From NCBI GenBank assembly GCA_035405645.1, contig DAONJL010000065.1, positions 1,670-12,388 on the forward strand: DNA of 10,719 bases. The letters are read 5' to 3'. Both the position numbers and the translations under genes were made by a program. The first letter of the stretch is position 1. Each line of letters starts with the position of its first letter. Below, piece by piece: positions 7,262-10,719 of this stretch. The notes under the pieces are model-generated. The model searched no databases. It had not been told where the DNA came from and was given only the letters and a program-made list of their open reading frames with translations. The DNA comes from DAONJL01 sp035405645 [NCBI: bacterium]. Lineage in GTDB: Bacteria; JAGOBX01; DAONJL01.

Positions 7262-8926
7262 TTATTCTATTTTAAATATTGCTCCACTTGCTGCTGAGGT
7301 AACCATTTTTGAATATCTATATGCATAACCACTTTTTATTTTTGGTTCTGGTGCTTTCCAATTCATTTTTCTTTTCGATATTTCTTCTTTTGAAACCAGT
7401 AACTCTAATTTGCGTTGAGGTATATCTATTAATATTTCATCACCATCTTTTACCAACGCTATAAGCCCGCCTTCTGCTGCTTCTGGTGAAATATGACCTA
7501 TTGCTGCACCACGTGTTCCTCCTGAAAATCTTCCATCTGTTAATAGTGCTACATCTTTATCAAGTCCCATTCCTGCTATTACTGATGTTGGTGTTAACAT
7601 TTCACGCATTCCTGGTCCACCTTTTGGACCTTCATATCGAATTACTACAATGTCTCCTTTTTTAATTTTCCCATTTAATATTGCTTCTGTTGCTTCCTCT
7701 TCGCTATTAAAAACTTTTGCTCTACCTTTGTTTACTAACATTTCTGGTGCCACTGCTGATTGTTTTACTACTGCTCCATCTTCTGCTAAATTCCCTTTTA
7801 ATATCGCTATTCCACCTTCCTTCATATATGGCTCATCTACGCTTTTTATTACTTCTCTATTTAATACCTTTGCTATTTTTATTGATTCATTTATCTTTTT
7901 GCCTGTTACTGTCAATACATTTGTATTTATAATTTTTAGTTTTGTTAATTCTTTCATCACTGCCATTATTCCACCTGCTTCGTATAAATCCTGAATATGA
8001 TGTTTACCAGCTGGTGATAATTTACATATATTTGGCACTTTTCTACTTAACTTATCAAATAAATCGAGATTTAATTTTATTTTTGCTTCATTTGCTATTG
8101 CAGGTAAATGTAAAACTGTATTTGTTGAACAACCTACTGCCATATCAACAGCAATCGCGTTTTCAAATGCTTCGATTGTAGCTATATCTCTTGGTTTTAT
8201 ATTTTTCTTTAATAATTCAATTATTTTCATTCCTGCATATTTTGCTAATCTTATTCGTTCTGCGTTAATTGCTGGTATTGTGCCGTTGCCTGGTAATCCT
8301 AATCCTATTGCTTCTGTTAAACAATTCATCGAATTTGCTGTAAACATACCTGCACATGAACCACAACCTGGACAGGCTTTATTTTCTATTTCTTTTAATT
8401 CTTCCATTTTCATTGCTTTTACTTTTACTTTGCCCACTGCTTCAAAAACTGTGATTAAATCTATATCTTGAAAATTATATCTGCCTGCCATCATTGGACC
8501 GCCTGAAACAAATATTGATGGAATATTTAATCTTAATGCAGCCATTAACATACCAGGTATTATTTTATCACAATTTGGAATAAATACTAATCCATCAAAT
8601 GGTTGTGCTATTGCCATTACTTCTATTGAATCTGCTATTAATTCTCTACTTGCTAAAGAATATTTCATTCCTGTATGATTCATTGCTATACCATCGCATA
8701 CTCCAATTGTTCTAAATTCAATTGGTGTGCCTCCTGCCATTCTTATTCCTGCTTTTACTGCTTCTGTTATTTTATCTAAATGTATATGTCCGGGAATTAT
8801 TTCATTTGCTGAATTTACTACGCCTATTATTGGCCTTTTTATTTCTTCATCTGTATAGCCCATTGCTTTAAATAGTGAACGATGTGGCGCTTTTTCTAAA
8901 CCATTTTTCATTAAATCACTTCTCAT
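7262..8926 (-). CDS. ilvD: Dihydroxy-acid dehydratase
   Basis: A 554-residue member of the IlvD/Edd family, full length. It dehydrates 2,3-dihydroxy-3-methyl acids to 2-oxo acids in valine, leucine and isoleucine (and indirectly pantothenate) synthesis, using an Fe-S cluster as Lewis acid. The sequence follows IlvD closely from [10 protein letters not shown] onward: [13 protein letters not shown] (38-50), [11 protein letters not shown] (74-84), [10 protein letters not shown] (117-126; cluster Cys119, and Lys121 at the position carbamylated in related enzymes), [19 protein letters not shown] (184-202; cluster Cys191), and [10 protein letters not shown] (464-473; Ser468 is the proposed base). 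The position that is Cys in many [2Fe-2S] members is Gly46 here (PGH), as in E. coli IlvD. An AAAGGAG lies 7 nt before the ATG. A role as sugar-acid dehydratase, suggested by carbohydrate-type neighbours, is less likely on sequence. No other branched-chain amino acid gene is in the window. Confidence 0.95.
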   Translation of the reverse strand: MRSDLMKNGLEKAPHRSLFKAMGYTDEEIKRPIIGVVNSANEIIPGHIHLDKITEAVKAGIRMAGGTPIEFRTIGVCDGIAMNHTGMKYSLASRELIADSIEVMAIAQPFDGLVFIPNCDKIIPGMLMAALRLNIPSIFVSGGPMMAGRYNFQDIDLITVFEAVGKVKVKAMKMEELKEIENKACPGCGSCAGMFTANSMNCLTEAIGLGLPGNGTIPAINAERIRLAKYAGMKIIELLKKNIKPRDIATIEAFENAIAVDMAVGCSTNTVLHLPAIANEAKIKLNLDLFDKLSRKVPNICKLSPAGKHHIQDLYEAGGIMAVMKELTKLKIINTNVLTVTGKKINESIKIAKVLNREVIKSVDEPYMKEGGIAILKGNLAEDGAVVKQSAVAPEMLVNKGRAKVFNSEEEATEAILNGKIKKGDIVVIRYEGPKGGPGMREMLTPTSVIAGMGLDKDVALLTDGRFSGGTRGAAIGHISPEAAEGGLIALVKDGDEILIDIPQRKLELLVSKEEISKRKMNWKAPEPKIKSGYAYRYSKMVTSAASGAIFKIE

Positions 8927-8933
8927 TTTTTTG

Positions 8934-8940
8934 CTCCTTT
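8934..8940 (-). promoter_or_regulatory. Ribosome binding site of ilvD
   Basis: AAAGGAG on the minus strand, 7 nt from the ATG at 8926, is the strongest type of initiation signal in this window and fixes the ilvD start. Confidence 0.75.
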
Positions 8941-8955
8941 TTTAAAATTTTCTTA

Positions 8956-8983
8956 ATTTTAATTTATAAAAATTAATTGTCAA
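8956..8983 (-). promoter_or_regulatory. Candidate sigma70-type promoter upstream of ilvD
   Basis: On the minus strand TTGACA (8983-8978, exact consensus -35) is followed after 16 nt by TAAAAT (8961-8956, five of six to TATAAT). Transcription would start near 8949, leaving about 20 nt before the ilvD ATG. The -35 box overlaps the TGA stop (8982-8980) of the preceding dehydrogenase gene. The 53-nt spacer is the widest gap inside the minus-strand run. In such AT-rich DNA a -10 match is cheap, but an exact TTGACA is less so. Confidence 0.45.
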
Positions 8984-10170
8984 TTATTATTTATTTTTTC
9001 TGAATTTAATAATAATATCTCATATAATTCTTCCTGTGAAAGTTTTATTGGATTATTTTTTATTTCAGTTATTTCTGCTATTTTTTTAAAATCATTTGCT
9101 TTCAAATTATATTTTGTTAATGCTGGTATTTTTAATTTGTTTGTTAATTGATACAAATTATTTATTAGTGAATCTAAATAATATTCATTACTTTTATTTT
9201 CTTGTGAATTAAATAATTTGGCTATATCAATAAATTTCTTTATTGCAAAATTATTTTTATCAGTTTTAATTATTTTTTTTATTATTAATTCAACTGATGG
9301 TGGTAATAAAGAACCACAAATTACGCCGTGCGGTATTTCATATAATCCGCCAATACTTGCTGCAAAACCATGTATAACACAAAGACCTGCATTTGCTAAT
9401 GTAATACCTGATGTTAATGCTGCTAATGCCATTTTTTCCCATTCTTCAATAGAAGCAGAAGAAGAACAAATTTTTTCTATATTCAAAATAATATTTTTCA
9501 TTGCAGGCAAACAGAGTACAGCAGTAAAGAAAAAACTTTTTGTTGAAATATATGATTCTAATAATTGTGAAAATGCATCCATTCCACATACTGCTGCAAT
9601 TTCACTTGGACAGTTGATAAATAATTCTCCATCAATTATTGCTATATCAGGAATAAAATTATCGTGTCTTATTGATTTTTTAAAACCATATTCACCTACT
9701 TTACTTAATACAGAATTTTTTGTTGCTTCACTTCCTGTGCCTGCTGTTGTTGGAATTGCAATAAATGGAATTTTCTTGCCATTATGATTTTTATTGCCTA
9801 TTTGTTCAAGGTAATTATAAACACTATCATTTTGTAATAACATTGCTGAAACTGCTTTCCCTGCATCAATTACACTTCCACCACCTATACTAACGATTAC
9901 ATTTATTTTTTTATTTTTGTTTTCTTTTACAATTTCATCTATTAAATCTGGCGAAGGTTCTTTATTTATTGTTATATGTGTATAATTAATTTCTTCATCA
10001 TTAAATATATTTAATAGTTTATCAAGAATACCTGATTTTTTTAATGATGTAGCACCTGTAAAAAATAAAATATTTTTACCAAATTTTTTTATTTGATTTG
10101 TTAATTCATTAATTTTTTTTTGTCCGAAAATAATATGTGGTGTTCTCGAAAATATAAAATTATTATTCAT
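8980..10170 (-). CDS. Iron-containing (group III) alcohol dehydrogenase family protein
   Basis: A 396-residue NAD(P)-dependent dehydrogenase of the iron-type fold, usual family length. The N-terminal nucleotide-binding domain shows SIGGGSVIDAGKA (94-106) and PTTAGTGSEAT (140-150), both typical. The metal-binding C-terminal domain shows CGMDAFSQLLESY (195-207), CVIHGFAASIGG (264-275) and IPHGVICG (279-286). The expected ligands are Asp198, His202, His267 and His281, but residue 202 is Gln. I recall Gln here in some family branches, so this may mark a subfamily and not an inactive enzyme. Family members reduce or oxidise small alcohols, aldehydes, lactaldehyde, glycerol or maleylacetate; the substrate here is unknown. 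The start is one base after the LsrG-like stop codon, with no clear ribosome binding site, so it is likely coupled to that gene and shares its promoter. Confidence 0.9.
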   Translation of the reverse strand: MNNNFIFSRTPHIIFGQKKINELTNQIKKFGKNILFFTGATSLKKSGILDKLLNIFNDEEINYTHITINKEPSPDLIDEIVKENKNKKINVIVSIGGGSVIDAGKAVSAMLLQNDSVYNYLEQIGNKNHNGKKIPFIAIPTTAGTGSEATKNSVLSKVGEYGFKKSIRHDNFIPDIAIIDGELFINCPSEIAAVCGMDAFSQLLESYISTKSFFFTAVLCLPAMKNIILNIEKICSSSASIEEWEKMALAALTSGITLANAGLCVIHGFAASIGGLYEIPHGVICGSLLPPSVELIIKKIIKTDKNNFAIKKFIDIAKLFNSQENKSNEYYLDSLINNLYQLTNKLKIPALTKYNLKANDFKKIAEITEIKNNPIKLSQEELYEILLLNSEKINNN

Positions 10171-10171
10171 A

Positions 10172-10495
10172 CTATTTTTCTGGATATTTAAAATTATTTA
10201 TTTCAGTTGGAGCAATCGGAATATAATCTATTCCTTCGCGAGGACATGCCATCATTTTTTCCACTGTTTCACGCCATTTTAAATAATGTGCTGTCTTTTT
10301 ATGTTCTTGTGCTGCTTCTTCATTTTCATATATTTCAACTAATATAAATTTTGTTTCATCTTTTTTTGATTGCAGAAAATCAAATCTAATATTTCCTTTT
10401 TCTAATATTGAATTTCTTTGATTTTCTTTTGTCGCTTCAATGAATTTTTTTAAGTATTCTTTTTTAACTGAAATATTTACAAATGTTATTTTCAT
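10172..10495 (-). CDS. ABM-domain protein, LsrG-like (autoinducer-2 phosphate isomerase / YgiN-type)
   Basis: A 107-residue single-domain protein of the antibiotic biosynthesis monooxygenase (dimeric alpha+beta barrel) superfamily. It runs parallel to E. coli LsrG as I recall it: an N-terminal KITFVNISVK strand (2-11), ILEKGNIRFDFLQ (30-42), VEIYENEEAAQEHKKT (53-68), AHYLKW (69-74), and a closing MMACPREG segment (81-88). In LsrG the HKxTxHY region lines the active site; here His65 and His70 occupy it. LsrG isomerises phospho-AI-2, while other relatives are quinol monooxygenases or have unknown function, so the specific activity is not proven. It is the first gene of the minus-strand run, with a good ribosome binding site (AAAGGAG) 6 nt before the ATG and a near-consensus promoter just upstream. 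The dehydrogenase gene follows after one base. Confidence 0.82.
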   Translation of the reverse strand: MKITFVNISVKKEYLKKFIEATKENQRNSILEKGNIRFDFLQSKKDETKFILVEIYENEEAAQEHKKTAHYLKWRETVEKMMACPREGIDYIPIAPTEINNFKYPEK

Positions 10496-10501
10496 TTTTT
10501 A

Positions 10502-10508
10502 CTCCTTT
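10502..10508 (-). promoter_or_regulatory. Ribosome binding site of the LsrG-like gene
   Basis: AAAGGAG on the minus strand, 6 nt before the ATG at 10495, supports that start. Confidence 0.75.
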
Positions 10509-10525
10509 ATTTTATTTTTTTATAT

Positions 10526-10554
10526 ATTATAATTTTTATTTTCTATAATTTCAA
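10526..10554 (-). promoter_or_regulatory. Strong candidate sigma70-type promoter of the minus-strand operon
   Basis: On the minus strand TTGAAA (10554-10549, five of six to consensus) is followed after exactly 17 nt by TATAAT (10531-10526, exact). Transcription would begin near 10519, giving a leader of about 24 nt that contains the ribosome binding site and leaves no room for a riboswitch. A second TATAAT lies upstream (10578-10573), but its -35 region (GTTTAA) is poor. Confidence 0.6.
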
Positions 10555-10671
10555 GATTTTTTTATACTGTGAATTATAATATTTAGTGTATTTATTTAAA
10601 CTTTTTATATATTTTAATTTGTGAAATTAGTTTATAATTCTTTTTTACAAAATAATGGTTCTTTATTTATT
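10555..10671. other. Intergenic AT-rich stretch with no recognised gene
   Basis: Apart from the extra TATAAT noted near 10573-10578, this stretch shows only A/T-rich sequence. No credible frame, tRNA-like structure or GC-containing hairpin is visible. Confidence 0.4.
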
Positions 10672-10719
10672 TCAAATTTTAATTATCTTTTTACATTCAG
10701 GACCGACAAAGATTAATCC
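10672..10719 (-). CDS. Possible C-terminal end of a further minus-strand gene (truncated by window edge)
   Basis: The minus-strand frame beginning at the window edge reads 15 codons (GLIFVGPECKKIIKI) to a TGA at 10674-10672. Local G+C is higher than in the spacer to its left and the codons look coding. The segment is too short to assign a family. An opposing plus-strand frame from an ATG at 10655 is also open to the edge, so the call is tentative. Confidence 0.28.
   Translation of the reverse strand, partial: GLIFVGPECKKIIKI

Noticed and set aside
7650-8471. Plus-strand frames antisense to ilvD
   Set aside because: They oppose a firmly identified full-length gene and have no start signals or recognisable motifs.
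9218-9787. 189-codon plus-strand frame antisense to the dehydrogenase gene
   Set aside because: It is long but lies wholly within a well-conserved minus-strand enzyme gene, has no ribosome binding site and resembles no family.
10655-10719. Plus-strand gene start (ATG at 10655, hydrophobic N-terminus) running off the right edge
   Set aside because: No Shine-Dalgarno sequence before the ATG, and the overlapping minus-strand frame looks more coding; too short to decide.
1-10719. CRISPR arrays, tRNA/rRNA genes, insertion sequences, attachment sites
   Set aside because: No regularly spaced repeats, tRNA-like cloverleaf, transposase motifs or terminal inverted repeats were seen; A/T runs explain the repetitive look of the DNA.

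Overview
The window is very AT-rich bacterial DNA (roughly a quarter G+C by eye), with short spacers, AAAGGAG-type ribosome binding sites and sigma70-like promoters. The mix of genes (a dihydroxy-acid dehydratase of the E. coli/Clostridium type, one half of a split transketolase, a type IV pilin-like protein, a DUF2079 membrane protein and sugar-nucleotide aminotransferase genes) suggests an uncultured or poorly characterised low-GC bacterium. I cannot name a phylum from the sequence alone.

Left part, plus strand (1-2301): the end of a surface-polysaccharide type cluster. It holds the C-terminal part of an FAD-dependent amine-oxidase-fold oxidoreductase cut by the window edge, a DegT/DnrJ/EryC1-family PLP aminotransferase, and a small class I SAM-dependent methyltransferase. 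The genes are 4-5 nt apart and probably co-transcribed.

Right part, minus strand (10495 down to 2303): seven tightly packed genes that converge on the left cluster with a single base between stop codons. In transcription order they are an LsrG-like ABM-domain protein, an iron-type alcohol dehydrogenase, ilvD, a fused ribokinase-fold/transketolase-N-terminal protein, a dihydropyrimidinase/hydantoinase-type amidohydrolase, a pilin-like prepilin, and a DUF2079 multi-spanning membrane protein. A strong promoter candidate precedes the LsrG-like gene and a second overlaps the end of the dehydrogenase gene in front of ilvD. The last three genes are joined by overlaps of 23 and 14 bp, so readthrough from metabolic genes into the pilin and membrane-protein genes is likely.

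The most unusual object is the 601-residue fusion (5454-7259). Its ribokinase-like half has Ser where PfkB kinases carry the catalytic Asp of the GAGD motif. Its second half is a well-preserved N-terminal (TPP pyrophosphate-domain) transketolase subunit, and no partner C-terminal subunit is present in the window. Together with the LsrG-like protein and the dehydrogenase, this points to handling of a (phospho)ketose or similar carbonyl compound. That pathway assignment is inference.
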